Shown: positions 44,799-53,064 of the stretch, piece after piece
Layout: the number at the start of each line of letters is the position of its first letter
How positions within the stretch are numbered: position 1 is the stretch's first letter
Origin: Alphaproteobacteria bacterium
Lineage (GTDB): Bacteria; Pseudomonadota; Alphaproteobacteria; Rhodobacterales; Rhodobacteraceae
Direction: 5' to 3'
Length of the DNA: 64,000 nt
Assembly (NCBI GenBank): GCA_030431825.1
Contig: JAUIIJ010000019.1
Location: 19,825 to 83,824 of the forward strand
Translations under genes and position numbers: made by a program
The notes under the pieces: generated by a model
What the model saw: the letters and a program-made list of their open reading frames with translations, nothing else
What the model was told of the DNA's origin: nothing
Database searches by the model: none

Positions 44799-45791
44799 TT
44801 ACACCGAGGGCACCGGACGGTTGCCCTCGGTTCTGTAGAGGTTGATCCGCTTGCGATCCTCCTGCGGGCTCAGCCCGTATTCGGCGCGATAGTGGCGGGT
44901 GAAATTCTTGGCGCTTGCATAGCCCACCGCCGCCGCTACATCCGCCACCGCGTCATTGGTGTACATCACGATCTGGCGCGCCGCCTGCATCCGAAGCCAG
45001 CGAAAATAGGTGGTCGGGTTCTGCCCCGTCGCCTGTTTGAAGGACCGCTCGAGGTGGCGCGGCGAAATCTCGAGCCTGTCCGCCACCTCGCCCACGGCGA
45101 GCGGCAGCGACAGGTCCTGTGTAAAGATCTCTATGGCCTGCGCGACCACCGGCGAGAGATCATCCTCGATACCGCTCTGAAGATGGACCGGCACCGATTG
45201 CTTGACGCCGATCTTGCGCATCATCGGATGCTGGAACCAGCACGCCACCTCGGTTGCCACATCACCGCCAAGGGCGGAATCGATGAAGGTCAGCGCCAGA
45301 TCAAACGCTGCCGCCGCGCCGGATGCCGTCACACAGCGCCGCGATACCTCGATCACCTCGTCGCTATAGGCGATCTTGGGAAACTCGACAGCAAAAGCGG
45401 CCTCGTAGCACCAGTGAACCGACAACCGTTCGCCCGGTACGGCCGCACTCCGCACCAGCGGGAATACCCCGCCGCTGATCGCACCGAGGGTGGTTGATCC
45501 GTGACGCGACAGGCGGCGCAGATGCGCGGCGCTGCGGGCATTTGCAAAGCGGCCCGACGGCGCAGACAGCAGCAACAGGTAATCCATCTGTTCGACCGTA
45601 TCCAGCGTGCGGCCGGGCTCGAACGGAATGTTCGCGCTCGACAGCACCGGCCCGGCGCTCTCGGCGATCAGCATCCATTCAAAGGCGGTCTGCCCGGAAA
45701 TCTCGTTCGCGGCGCGCAGGGGCTCGATGACCGACGTCAGGCAAGCCATCGGGAATCCGGGGAAGAGCAGAAAGCCGATTGTCTTAGGCAT
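44799..45791 (-). CDS. GlxA-type AraC-family regulator (GbdR/CdhR-like)
   Basis: A 330-residue protein with an N-terminal class-I glutamine-amidotransferase-like (DJ-1/PfpI) domain and a C-terminal AraC DNA-binding domain (LAVGEVADRLEISPRHLERSFKQATG and VADVAAAVGYASAKNFTRHYRAEYG). This architecture is shared with GbdR, SouR and CdhR, which respond to glycine betaine, sarcosine or carnitine. Located beside mgd, it may respond to a methylated amine or N-methyl amino acid. ATG 45791 is preferred; an in-frame TTG lies at 45800. Shares a promoter region with the XRE regulator. Confidence 0.85.
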   Translation of the reverse strand: MPKTIGFLLFPGFPMACLTSVIEPLRAANEISGQTAFEWMLIAESAGPVLSSANIPFEPGRTLDTVEQMDYLLLLSAPSGRFANARSAAHLRRLSRHGSTTLGAISGGVFPLVRSAAVPGERLSVHWCYEAAFAVEFPKIAYSDEVIEVSRRCVTASGAAAAFDLALTFIDSALGGDVATEVACWFQHPMMRKIGVKQSVPVHLQSGIEDDLSPVVAQAIEIFTQDLSLPLAVGEVADRLEISPRHLERSFKQATGQNPTTYFRWLRMQAARQIVMYTNDAVADVAAAVGYASAKNFTRHYRAEYGLSPQEDRKRINLYRTEGNRPVPSV

Positions 45792-45805
45792 GGGATCCAA
45801 TCTCT

Positions 45806-45821
45806 GACCAATCAGACCAAT
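45806..45821. promoter_or_regulatory. Tandem GACCAAT repeats between the AraC and XRE regulators
   Basis: GACCAAT occurs at 45806-45812 and again at 45815-45821, 9 bp apart, just upstream of the AraC-type start. The same heptamer, in inverted form, occurs at 33975-33996. A common regulator is suggested but not proven. Confidence 0.35.
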
Positions 45822-45926
45822 TTTTAATGACAGGAAAACTTTTTTGCAATGCAGTGAATATCAGCTAGACTCGTGGTCGGTAGAATTTGCCGCGCGAAGT
45901 GACTAGAATACAGAGGGCCAGCCTGC

Positions 45927-46574
45927 ATGAACGCTGAAACATCCAAGACCATGACCAAGCTTGTTCAGGACCCTCACAGTCTGCGCGACGAACGTGAGAA
46001 AGTACTTGAAGTCGCCATCGGCCGTGAAGTGCGCGCCTATCGCAAGCAACAGGGAATCACCGTTGCGGAATTGTCGCGGCTGACCGACCTCTCGATCGGG
46101 ATGCTATCCAAGATCGAGAACGGTAACACCTCGCCTTCCCTGACCACGTTGCAGGCCCTGGCCAACGCGCTTTCAGTGCCGATCACCTCCTTTTTCAAGG
46201 GCTTCGAAGAACGCCGCGAAGCAGTGCATACCAAGGCCGGCGAAGGTCTGGAAATCGAACGCGCGGGAACCCGCGCGGGACATCAATACAACCTCCTGGG
46301 CCATATCGGCGCGAACTCCAGCGGTGTGATCGTCGAACCGTACCTGATCACGCTGAACAGCGAATCCGACACGTTCAAAACCTTCCAGCATGACGGGATC
46401 GAGATGCTCTACATGCTGGAAGGCAAGGTCGGCTACCTGCACGGCAAGCAACACTATCCGCTCGAACCCGGAGACACGCTGTTTTTCGATGCCGACGCCC
46501 CGCATGGGCCCGAGGTGCTGACCGAGCTGCCCGCCCGCTACCTTTCGATCATCTGCTATCCGCAGAAGACCTGA
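45927..46574 (+). CDS. XRE-family regulator with C-terminal cupin domain
   Basis: A 215-residue protein. The N-terminal lambda-repressor-type HTH is VRAYRKQQGITVAELSRLTDLSIGMLSKIENGNTSPSLTTLQALANAL; the C-terminal cupin spans about residues 130-210 (EMLYMLEGKVGYLHGKQHYPLEPGDTLFFDADAPHG), with histidines for metal or ligand. Related PuuR-type proteins repress polyamine or amino-acid uptake genes. It diverges from the AraC-type gene and is convergent with the APC permease gene, which may be its target. Confidence 0.87.
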   Translation: MNAETSKTMTKLVQDPHSLRDEREKVLEVAIGREVRAYRKQQGITVAELSRLTDLSIGMLSKIENGNTSPSLTTLQALANALSVPITSFFKGFEERREAVHTKAGEGLEIERAGTRAGHQYNLLGHIGANSSGVIVEPYLITLNSESDTFKTFQHDGIEMLYMLEGKVGYLHGKQHYPLEPGDTLFFDADAPHGPEVLTELPARYLSIICYPQKT

Positions 46575-46645
46575 GCGTGCTGCGTCACGGCCCCTTCCGC
46601 CAGACATTTCATTCGCTGGTCCCTGACCCGGGAACCCGGAATGCA

Positions 46646-46685
46646 CCCCCCCCCCGCGCCTCCTCCTCTTGGTGGTGTGGAGGCG
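46646..46685. other. Poly-C tract and hairpin between convergent genes
   Basis: Ten consecutive C residues (46646-46655) are followed by CGCCTCC (46657-46663) and GGAGGCG (46679-46685), a 7-bp stem with a 15-nt loop. It lies between the convergent XRE and APC permease genes and may help separate the transcripts. The homopolymer could vary in length between cells. Confidence 0.35.
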
Positions 46686-46716
46686 TGGAGGGTATTCCTT
46701 GCCTTGAGCCCGATGA

Positions 46717-48333
46717 TCAGAGCTGGAAAATAGTGTTTGCGGCAAAGGCGATTGCAACGCCTGCGGCCAGAGCCAGATAGGGTTTCATCCCCGCCTTGCG
46801 CACCTTCAGATCACGTGATGTCACGTGCAAGTCTTCCAGCATTGCCTTTGGAAACTGGCCCTTGTCCTGAACGTAATGCCGGAAAGCAAAGACCGGCAGG
46901 ATCAGTGCCGCGGCAATAATGCCCGACATCAATGTGCCTTCGCCCCAGACGTTGGCCCCGGCACCCAGTAGCATCGCGTTAACGAAGCTCAGGCCGACAC
47001 CGATCGCCATCAGCGGCGTCGGGCAGCGCCATGGGCGCGGTGTGTCGGCGCTGTCGATCCGGTGGATCCAGCCTGCGTTGAGGTTCAGGAAGTTGAAGAT
47101 CAGGTAACAGCAGTTCGACACCGCCAGCACGAAAAGGTAATCCGACATCATCAGCAGGATCAGGTTGAAGCCAAGGTCGGTCCACATCGCGGACGTCGGC
47201 GCACCGTGGCTGTTGACCCCACCCAGGTAGCGCGGCAGCCAGCCGTCGACCGACCCCTGATAGAGCGTGCGCGACGAGCCTGCCATCGAAGTCATGACCG
47301 CGAGCAGCAGCGCCAGGATCAGCATGATCACCATCAGCGAGAAGACCAGCGATCCGCCGCCAACCATGCCCGCCATGGCACCGGCCACGGCCGAACCGTC
47401 GACGATGCCCTCCTGCAACATACCCTCGACACCGAGCACACCCTGGAATGACAGTGGCACCAGCGTGTAGACCACAATACAGAGCAAGCCCGCGAACAGG
47501 ATCGCGCGGGGCGTGTCATAGGCCGGGTTCTTGAATTCGGACGTGTAGCAGATCGCCGTTTCGAAGGCATAGGCCGACCAGGCGGCAATAAAGAGACCGC
47601 CCAGGAACAAGGTCCAGCCCGGAATGTTCCAGACGCCTTCGGTCACGTTACCGGCATCGTCGAAGGCCAGAGGTCTGAGCGGCGTCAGGTTCTCGGCAAG
47701 TACATCGCCTGTAACGAGCGGGACGATACCGACAATCAGCAGCGGCACGACCACTGCAAGTCCGATGATGGTCTGAAACTTGGCGGCGCGCTGAACCCCG
47801 CCGTGTTGAACCGCAAAGACCAGCAACAAGAGAGCGGCTCCCAGAACGAAGGTGGCGTCGATCCTGAGACTGAGGCCGGATTTCAGGCCGTCTAGGTTGA
47901 CCAGCGTGATTTGCCAGCTGCGGATCGCCGACTCCGGCTCAAAGAACACGTTTAGGATATAGCCTGCGGCAAGGCCGCCGCCAATCGCTAGCACCGGCGT
48001 CCAGGCCAGCCAGTTACACCACACAGAAAGCGGTGCCAGAAGGCGACTGTAGCGCACCCAGGCCGCAGCGCCATAAACCGATGCGCCACCACTCTTGGAC
48101 GGGAAGAGTCCCGCGATCTCGGCATAAACGAAGGCTTGCAGGAAGCCGAAGCTCACTGAAATGATCCAGATCACCCATGACGGGTTTCCGATCGTGGCGG
48201 CGATGCCGCCGATGGAAAACAGCACGAGTGCGGGCACCCCGCTTGCGAGCCAGAAGGCCTGGGGCCATCGGATCGCGCGGTGCAAGCCCTGCGTGTCAAC
48301 CGGCCCGGCCGGCGCGGAAACATCTACTGGCAT
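46717..48333 (-). CDS. APC-superfamily amino-acid/amine permease
   Basis: A 538-residue membrane protein with about 12 hydrophobic helices and the APC fold: PALVLFSIGGIAATIGNPSW near helix 1, FVYAEIAGLFPSKSGGASVYGAAAWV (the consensus EL-x-FP-x-SGG-x-YxY region), and YAFETAICYTSEFKNPAYDTPRA after helix 6. It imports an amino acid or amine, perhaps related to the methylamine genes next to it. AGGAGAGAG precedes the ATG at 48333. It lies downstream of dmmC on the same strand, 211 bp away. Confidence 0.85.
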   Translation of the reverse strand: MPVDVSAPAGPVDTQGLHRAIRWPQAFWLASGVPALVLFSIGGIAATIGNPSWVIWIISVSFGFLQAFVYAEIAGLFPSKSGGASVYGAAAWVRYSRLLAPLSVWCNWLAWTPVLAIGGGLAAGYILNVFFEPESAIRSWQITLVNLDGLKSGLSLRIDATFVLGAALLLLVFAVQHGGVQRAAKFQTIIGLAVVVPLLIVGIVPLVTGDVLAENLTPLRPLAFDDAGNVTEGVWNIPGWTLFLGGLFIAAWSAYAFETAICYTSEFKNPAYDTPRAILFAGLLCIVVYTLVPLSFQGVLGVEGMLQEGIVDGSAVAGAMAGMVGGGSLVFSLMVIMLILALLLAVMTSMAGSSRTLYQGSVDGWLPRYLGGVNSHGAPTSAMWTDLGFNLILLMMSDYLFVLAVSNCCYLIFNFLNLNAGWIHRIDSADTPRPWRCPTPLMAIGVGLSFVNAMLLGAGANVWGEGTLMSGIIAAALILPVFAFRHYVQDKGQFPKAMLEDLHVTSRDLKVRKAGMKPYLALAAGVAIAFAANTIFQL

Positions 48334-48544
48334 TTTTTTCTCTCTCCTGTCCGTGTTCGGCCGTTCGTGACCGCCTTCTCGTTGCGGTCCGGGTCATGGT
48401 TCGCACAACAACACCAAGACCCGGCGCCGGGTGTACAGGTCTGCGGGCACAATCATCCGATGTCTTCCGCAACCATGTACGAAAGGATCGTTCAGATGCC
48501 GTTCAAACGATAAAGCCTCCGAAACCGATCCAGGAGCAGCCGGG

Positions 48545-49612
48545 TCATCTCTGCAAGGGCGGCTCCGTATCCAGATCCGGCCAGACACCCGGAGACGTTG
48601 GCAATCCGTCGTCAAAGCGGCCGAGATACTCCAGCATTTTCGGGCGGTTGTCGATGAACCCCTTGTAGGTCGCCAGCTCGTCGGGCAGATCGCGCACGAC
48701 CCGGTGCAGGCGGCGGCCCCATTTCGGGATCGACACGAGATCCTGGAACGCGATCAGGTAGCAGCGGATCGGGAACAAGAGCGCGTTCGAACGTGGCAGG
48801 CGATAGAAGGTCTGCAACTCCACGCGCAGATGTTGTTTCGCTCCGATATTCTCGGGGGTCAGCGTGGTCTTCTGGACACCCCATTTGTGATAGTTCTCGG
48901 GGCTGGTATCCAGCAGCGGATTGACCGTCATGGTCCAGTTCAGCCGCCGCGCCGGGGCCCCCTGCTGAATGTTCAGAAGAAACTTGAGCGCCCGTTTGAA
49001 AATGCCCATTTCATGCGCCAGCGGCACCGGGGCGTGCCATTCGAAAAAGTCCATGCCGATGTCGAAGTCGAGCGACCAGTCCGCCTGGGTGGTGACCATG
49101 CCCGCGTCCATATAGAGCATCTCGCCCCGCTGATCGAGCACCGCGAAATCGCCCTGCGCCTGACGCGTGATGTATTCCAGCGGCCCGCAGGGCAGCGTGG
49201 TCTCGTCGAGGAAGGTAAAGCTGTGGTCGATCCCCATCGGCTTGTTGATCCAGCGCCAGCGATCGCCGTCGCGGTGTAGTTCAAACAGGTCCGGATAATC
49301 CTCGGACTTGCTGACCATGATCAGTTCCAGCGTATCCCAACCTGCCAGCGTCATATGTGGCAGGGACTGGCAGCGCAGCGGATCCTCGGCCAGGACCAGC
49401 GCCCGGTCCTGCATCTCCGAGACATAATGTTCATCCACATCGAAGCGCATTTCGAAGACCGACCCCGCAGGCCCGCCCCGGTGTTGCTCCATATTCACCG
49501 AGTACATGTAGCTGTCTTCGTGAAACGGGAATGGAAAGCGCTTGATCGCCCGGTCCGAGTTGCGGAACGAGTAATCGTCGCGGAAGGTTTCCGTGTTGAA
49601 TTGCAGCGTCAT
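48545..49612 (-). CDS. dmmC: Dimethylamine monooxygenase subunit DmmC (heme-dependent oxidative N-demethylase family, DUF3445)
   Basis: A 355-residue DUF3445 protein: YSFRNSDRAIKRFPFPFHEDSYMYSVNMEQHRGG near the N-terminus and NVEQHLRVELQTFYRLPRSNALLFPIR-like sequence in the C-terminal half (QTFYRLPRS) are family features. Members of this family form the heme-containing oxygenase component that N-demethylates dimethylamine to methylamine and formaldehyde. Last gene of dmmDABC, 11 bp after dmmB, with GGGGAGG before its ATG. My A/B/C letters follow the dmmDABC order remembered for Ruegeria. Confidence 0.85.
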   Translation of the reverse strand: MTLQFNTETFRDDYSFRNSDRAIKRFPFPFHEDSYMYSVNMEQHRGGPAGSVFEMRFDVDEHYVSEMQDRALVLAEDPLRCQSLPHMTLAGWDTLELIMVSKSEDYPDLFELHRDGDRWRWINKPMGIDHSFTFLDETTLPCGPLEYITRQAQGDFAVLDQRGEMLYMDAGMVTTQADWSLDFDIGMDFFEWHAPVPLAHEMGIFKRALKFLLNIQQGAPARRLNWTMTVNPLLDTSPENYHKWGVQKTTLTPENIGAKQHLRVELQTFYRLPRSNALLFPIRCYLIAFQDLVSIPKWGRRLHRVVRDLPDELATYKGFIDNRPKMLEYLGRFDDGLPTSPGVWPDLDTEPPLQR

Positions 49613-49623
49613 CGTTGCCTCCC

Positions 49624-50610
49624 CTATCGGTCCAGAACCAGCGCCTTGCCGACAAAGCGGCTGACGCAGGGCATTATTTTCTTGCCGCTGGCATGTTCAT
49701 CATCATCCAGCCAGTGATCGCGGTGTATGAATTCCCCGTCCGCTTCGACCACATCGGTTTCGCATTGACCGCAGGCCCCGCCACGACACAGGAACGGGGC
49801 ATCCACGCCGCAACGCTCCATCGCCTCCAGCAGGCTTTCGTGCTCACCCACCTGGATGACCATGTCCGACTTGCACAGGCGTACCTCGAAGGGTTTGCCG
49901 GGCTGCGGCGCCAGGAACTCCTCGGAATGCACATTTTCGTCCGGCCAGCCATGCGTCTGCGCCGTTTCGTGCACCCATCGGATCATGCCCTGCGGGCCAC
50001 AAACATAGACATGCGTGCCCAGCGGCTGGCCGTCCAGCAGATCCTCAAGTGCGATCGCCTGTTTCTGGTCGTCGTAATAGACATGCACCTTGTTCGGGTG
50101 GCGCGAGCTCAGCTCGTCGGCATAGGATCCGAGCGCCTTGCTGCGGCACGCATAGTGCAGTTCCCACGCCCCGCCCATCCGCTCAAGATGCGCGATCATC
50201 GCCATGAAGGGCGTGATGCCGATACCCCCCGCGAGAAAGACATGCTTTCGTCCACGCAGGTCGAGCGGAAACAGGTTCACCGGATAGGTGATCGTCATCG
50301 CGTCGCCGACCTTGACGTTGCGGTGCATGAACAGCGAGCCGCCTCGACCTTCGTCATCGCGCCGCACCGAGATCGCATAGATCGACTGATCCGCCGGGTC
50401 GGACATCAACGAATAGGGGTTCAGGCGGGTGCGCCCGGCATCCTGCATCTCGACAACCGTGTGGGCACCGGCGGAAAAGGGCGGAAAGGCCGCGCCGTCC
50501 CGGCGTTTGAATTCGAATCGGGTCACCAGGTCGTTCAGTGGCACCACGGCGCTCACCTCGACCTCGATTTTCTCGGCTCCGGCTTTGGCTTTCTGGGGGG
50601 CGGCGGTCAT
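49624..50610 (-). CDS. dmmB: Dimethylamine monooxygenase reductase subunit DmmB (PDR/VanB-type oxidoreductase)
   Basis: A 328-residue electron-transfer protein with the phthalate-dioxygenase-reductase order: flavin-binding domain (NPYSLMSDPADQSIYAISVRR), NAD(P)-binding domain (FLAGGIGITPFMAMIAHL, YVCGPQGMI), and a C-terminal plant-type 2Fe-2S ferredoxin (LCRGGACGQCETDV plus a later Cys). It passes electrons from NAD(P)H to the DmmC heme protein. Start at ATG 50610, overlapping the dmmA stop by ATGA. Confidence 0.87.
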   Translation of the reverse strand: MTAAPQKAKAGAEKIEVEVSAVVPLNDLVTRFEFKRRDGAAFPPFSAGAHTVVEMQDAGRTRLNPYSLMSDPADQSIYAISVRRDDEGRGGSLFMHRNVKVGDAMTITYPVNLFPLDLRGRKHVFLAGGIGITPFMAMIAHLERMGGAWELHYACRSKALGSYADELSSRHPNKVHVYYDDQKQAIALEDLLDGQPLGTHVYVCGPQGMIRWVHETAQTHGWPDENVHSEEFLAPQPGKPFEVRLCKSDMVIQVGEHESLLEAMERCGVDAPFLCRGGACGQCETDVVEADGEFIHRDHWLDDDEHASGKKIMPCVSRFVGKALVLDR

Positions 50611-51215
50611 TTGTACAACTCCACGGGTTCTGGCACGTTTCCGGGATCCTCGGCATCGACGCGGACACCCTGAAAAGCTGCCAGCCTGCGCGAATAGTGA
50701 TCGCGCACGAACAGGTTCAGACCGCAATGCGAACAGACGAACGGGTCGGTCATCACATCCTCGGTAATGCCCTTGCAGTGAACGCATTGCATCCGGCGTG
50801 CCACGGATCCGCGGTGTTCCGTCTGGATCGCGGTGTGCGGAATGCCGGCGTTCATCGCCTCGTTCTGCGCCTGCCCCATCAGGCCCTCGGTTCCCGCCAG
50901 ATAGACCTGAAGCCCCATATGCGCGTCCGACAGGACCCGGCGGATACGCGGGATCGAAGATTCGTAGCTGGGTGCGACATGCAGGATCGCGGGCTGCCGG
51001 GAGCGGAGTTTTTCGACAAAGGTCTCGCCGGTGCCCTTGGGTATGAAAATGATGTGCGCGGCGTGAAACAACTCGGCATCCTGCGCCGCAAGATCAAGCA
51101 GTGCCTCGGCGCCCTCTGCGTCGGCAATCATCAGGTGGCCCTTGCCCGAACGCGGCTCCAGCGTGCCATAGACCGGACGGCTTCGAATGCTTTCGGGGAA
51201 TTTGAATTTCGACAT
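50607..51215 (-). CDS. dmmA: Dimethylamine monooxygenase subunit DmmA
   Basis: A 202-residue protein. Most of it has a Rossmann-like alternation (IPRIRRVLSDAHMGLQVYLAGTEGLMGQAQNEAMNAGI); the C-terminal part has a zinc-ribbon pattern, CVHCKGITEDVMTDPFVCSHCGLNLFVRDHYSRR (two CxxC pairs). It matches the small DmmA subunit by size, fold and operon position. Exact function is unknown; the zinc ribbon may dock it to the oxygenase. AGGGAGAAA precedes its ATG; 76 bp with a strong hairpin separate it from dmmD. Confidence 0.83.
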   Translation of the reverse strand: MSKFKFPESIRSRPVYGTLEPRSGKGHLMIADAEGAEALLDLAAQDAELFHAAHIIFIPKGTGETFVEKLRSRQPAILHVAPSYESSIPRIRRVLSDAHMGLQVYLAGTEGLMGQAQNEAMNAGIPHTAIQTEHRGSVARRMQCVHCKGITEDVMTDPFVCSHCGLNLFVRDHYSRRLAAFQGVRVDAEDPGNVPEPVELYK

Positions 51216-51247
51216 GCTGCCGTTTCTCCCTGCGGATTTTAGGTGGC

Positions 51248-51279
51248 AAAAAGGCGCGGCCCCGGGGGCGCGCGCCTTT
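51248..51279 (-). terminator. Intrinsic terminator-like hairpin between dmmD and dmmABC
   Basis: On the minus strand AAAGGCGCG (51279-51271) pairs with CGCGCCTTT (51258-51250) around a 12-nt loop and continues with TT, giving five T residues. It begins 12 bp after the dmmD stop. It should reduce transcription from dmmD into dmmABC or protect the dmmD message. Confidence 0.65.
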
Positions 51280-51291
51280 CGCAGTGTCGGG

Positions 51292-52437
51292 TCAGCCCTT
51301 GGCGGTGCGGACCTTCTTGTCCTTGTCGTAGAATGGCATTTCCTCGGCGACGCAGGGAATTTCGGTCCCGTCCGCGTTGCGCACCGTCATCTTGGTGCCC
51401 GGAACCGCGCAATCCACCGGCATCCGTGCGATGCCAACCGTATGATCGAACAGATCGGAGCGCATGCCATAGGTCACCACGCCGACCTTTTCACCATCCT
51501 TGAGCAGTTCCGCTCCTTCGTCGGCGGCGGTGGTGCCGTCGAGCCTGACACCGTAGATCTTGAACCGCTCCTTGCCTTCCAGCGCATAGTGGTTCTCGGC
51601 TCCGCGGAACCCTTTCTTGCCTGGCGACACGGTGAATTCCAGCCCAAGCTCCCACAGCGAGTCGCCGCAGGGGTCGTTGTCGAAAGGATAGGTCTCGGAG
51701 TTGTCGCCGGGATAGAACAGCAGGTAGCTTTCCGTGCGCAGCAGGTCGAGGGTCGAGAACTGGACCGGGCGGATACCCATGTCCTTTCCGTCTTCGAGGA
51801 TCGCATCCCACAGTTCGATGGCGTGACGCCCTTCACAGAAGATCTCGTAACCGCGTTCGCCGGTGTATCCCGTGCGCGAAATCATCACCGGTTTGCCGAA
51901 CAGCTTGGTCTGGATGATGCCGAAATAGGCAAGGTCGCGGATGCCCGGGATATGTTTGGCAAGGAAATCCACCGCTACCGGGCCTTGCAGAGACATGTCA
52001 TGCAGATCGTCGTCGAAGATCATCGAGACGTTCTTGCCGTAGGCTGCCATGGCGAGGCTCTCATGGCCGGTCCCGGTGCCATGCACCAGCAACCAGCTGT
52101 TGACCGAGAGACGATAAATCACGCAGTCGTCGATAAACAGACCGCGGTCGTCCAGCATCGCGCCATAGACCGCGCGGCCGGGCATCAGCTTGTCGACATT
52201 GCGCGTGGTGGCGCGATCGATCACCGCCGCCGCATGCGGCCCGCTCAGGTGAATTTTCTTGAGGCCGGACACATCCATCAGGCCTGCCTTGGTGCGCACC
52301 GCTTCGTAATCGGCCTTGGCGCGCTCGTCCGACTGGTCGTAGAACCAGGCCGTTCCCATGCCGTTCCAGTCTTCCAGCTCTCCACCGATTTCTGCATGGC
52401 GCTGTGCCAACGCCGACGTTCTGTAGATGATCGCCAC
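51292..52437 (-). CDS. dmmD: DmmD, GcvT-like tetrahydrofolate-binding protein of dimethylamine metabolism
   Basis: A 381-residue GcvT-family protein: YEAVRTKAGLMDVSGLKKIHLSGPHAAAVIDRATTRNV, then RTGYTGERGYEIFCEG and the C-terminal barrel VGVVTYGMRSDLFDHTVGIARM. Relatives bind tetrahydrofolate and capture formaldehyde or transfer an aminomethyl group. In Ruegeria dmmD is needed for growth on methylamines although DmmABC alone is active, so handling of the formaldehyde released is a reasonable role. No ATG is available; I choose GTG 52437, preceded by AGGAGAGGGAG. First gene of the minus-strand dmm unit. Confidence 0.8.
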   Translation of the reverse strand: MAIIYRTSALAQRHAEIGGELEDWNGMGTAWFYDQSDERAKADYEAVRTKAGLMDVSGLKKIHLSGPHAAAVIDRATTRNVDKLMPGRAVYGAMLDDRGLFIDDCVIYRLSVNSWLLVHGTGTGHESLAMAAYGKNVSMIFDDDLHDMSLQGPVAVDFLAKHIPGIRDLAYFGIIQTKLFGKPVMISRTGYTGERGYEIFCEGRHAIELWDAILEDGKDMGIRPVQFSTLDLLRTESYLLFYPGDNSETYPFDNDPCGDSLWELGLEFTVSPGKKGFRGAENHYALEGKERFKIYGVRLDGTTAADEGAELLKDGEKVGVVTYGMRSDLFDHTVGIARMPVDCAVPGTKMTVRNADGTEIPCVAEEMPFYDKDKKVRTAKG

Positions 52438-53064
52438 GACGCGTCTCCCTCTCCTGTATCTGGTTGCCGGTAGTGAGACCCAATCCCGCGAAAAAATCAA
52501 TCCCTTGGTTCATATTTTTTTCATGATGGGAAACTTGCCTGATTTTTCAACGCGTCGCCGCCGCCCGAATCACGGGCGCATTCCGGGCTGCGCTGCTGCT
52601 TTATTTCCCGGCTGCGGCCCCGGTCGCCTCTGCTGGTCATCAACGCCGCCACGACGCATTCGACTATCACTCTGAACCCTGGTGTGTCGCGAATGACCGA
52701 TGTTCAGGATGGCCGCCAAGGCTCGGCCGTCGTCCTGACGGATGTTGACCCCATACGATCATGTGACGGATATGAATTGCCCGGGATTGCCGCGGGTGTC
52801 ATCTTTGGTTTCGGCAGAAACCGGGTCTGGTTAATCCGCGCATCCGCAGCCATCACGCGCACAGGAATGCGGGCTCTGAACCGTTGAAATGTTCAGAAAG
52901 GCGTCGTGCACTCCCGAGCATCGAGGGCGCGGACGGCAGCAGGCATGCCACTACTTGCCTCATAGGAAAATAATATTCATATTGGTTGCAGTAACGCTAT
53001 TCCGGTGCTAGTCTGACCACGTCACCCGTACCGGGAAGAATCAAGAAAATGGAGCGAGACCAGA
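52438..53064. other. Divergent promoter region between dmmD and mgsA
   Basis: About 630 bp with no convincing gene; short frames such as 52684-52887 have no protein character. Half-sites TTGGTT at 52505-52510 and ATTGGTT at 52981-52987 lie near the two ends, close to the probable promoters of dmmD and mgsA. A weak mgsA promoter could be TTGCAG (52986-52991), 17 bp, TAGTCT (53009-53014). Confidence 0.4.

Noticed and set aside
52684..52887. Short plus-strand open frame in the dmmD/mgsA gap
   Set aside because: 67 residues, no ribosome site of note, no recognisable motif; treated as non-coding.
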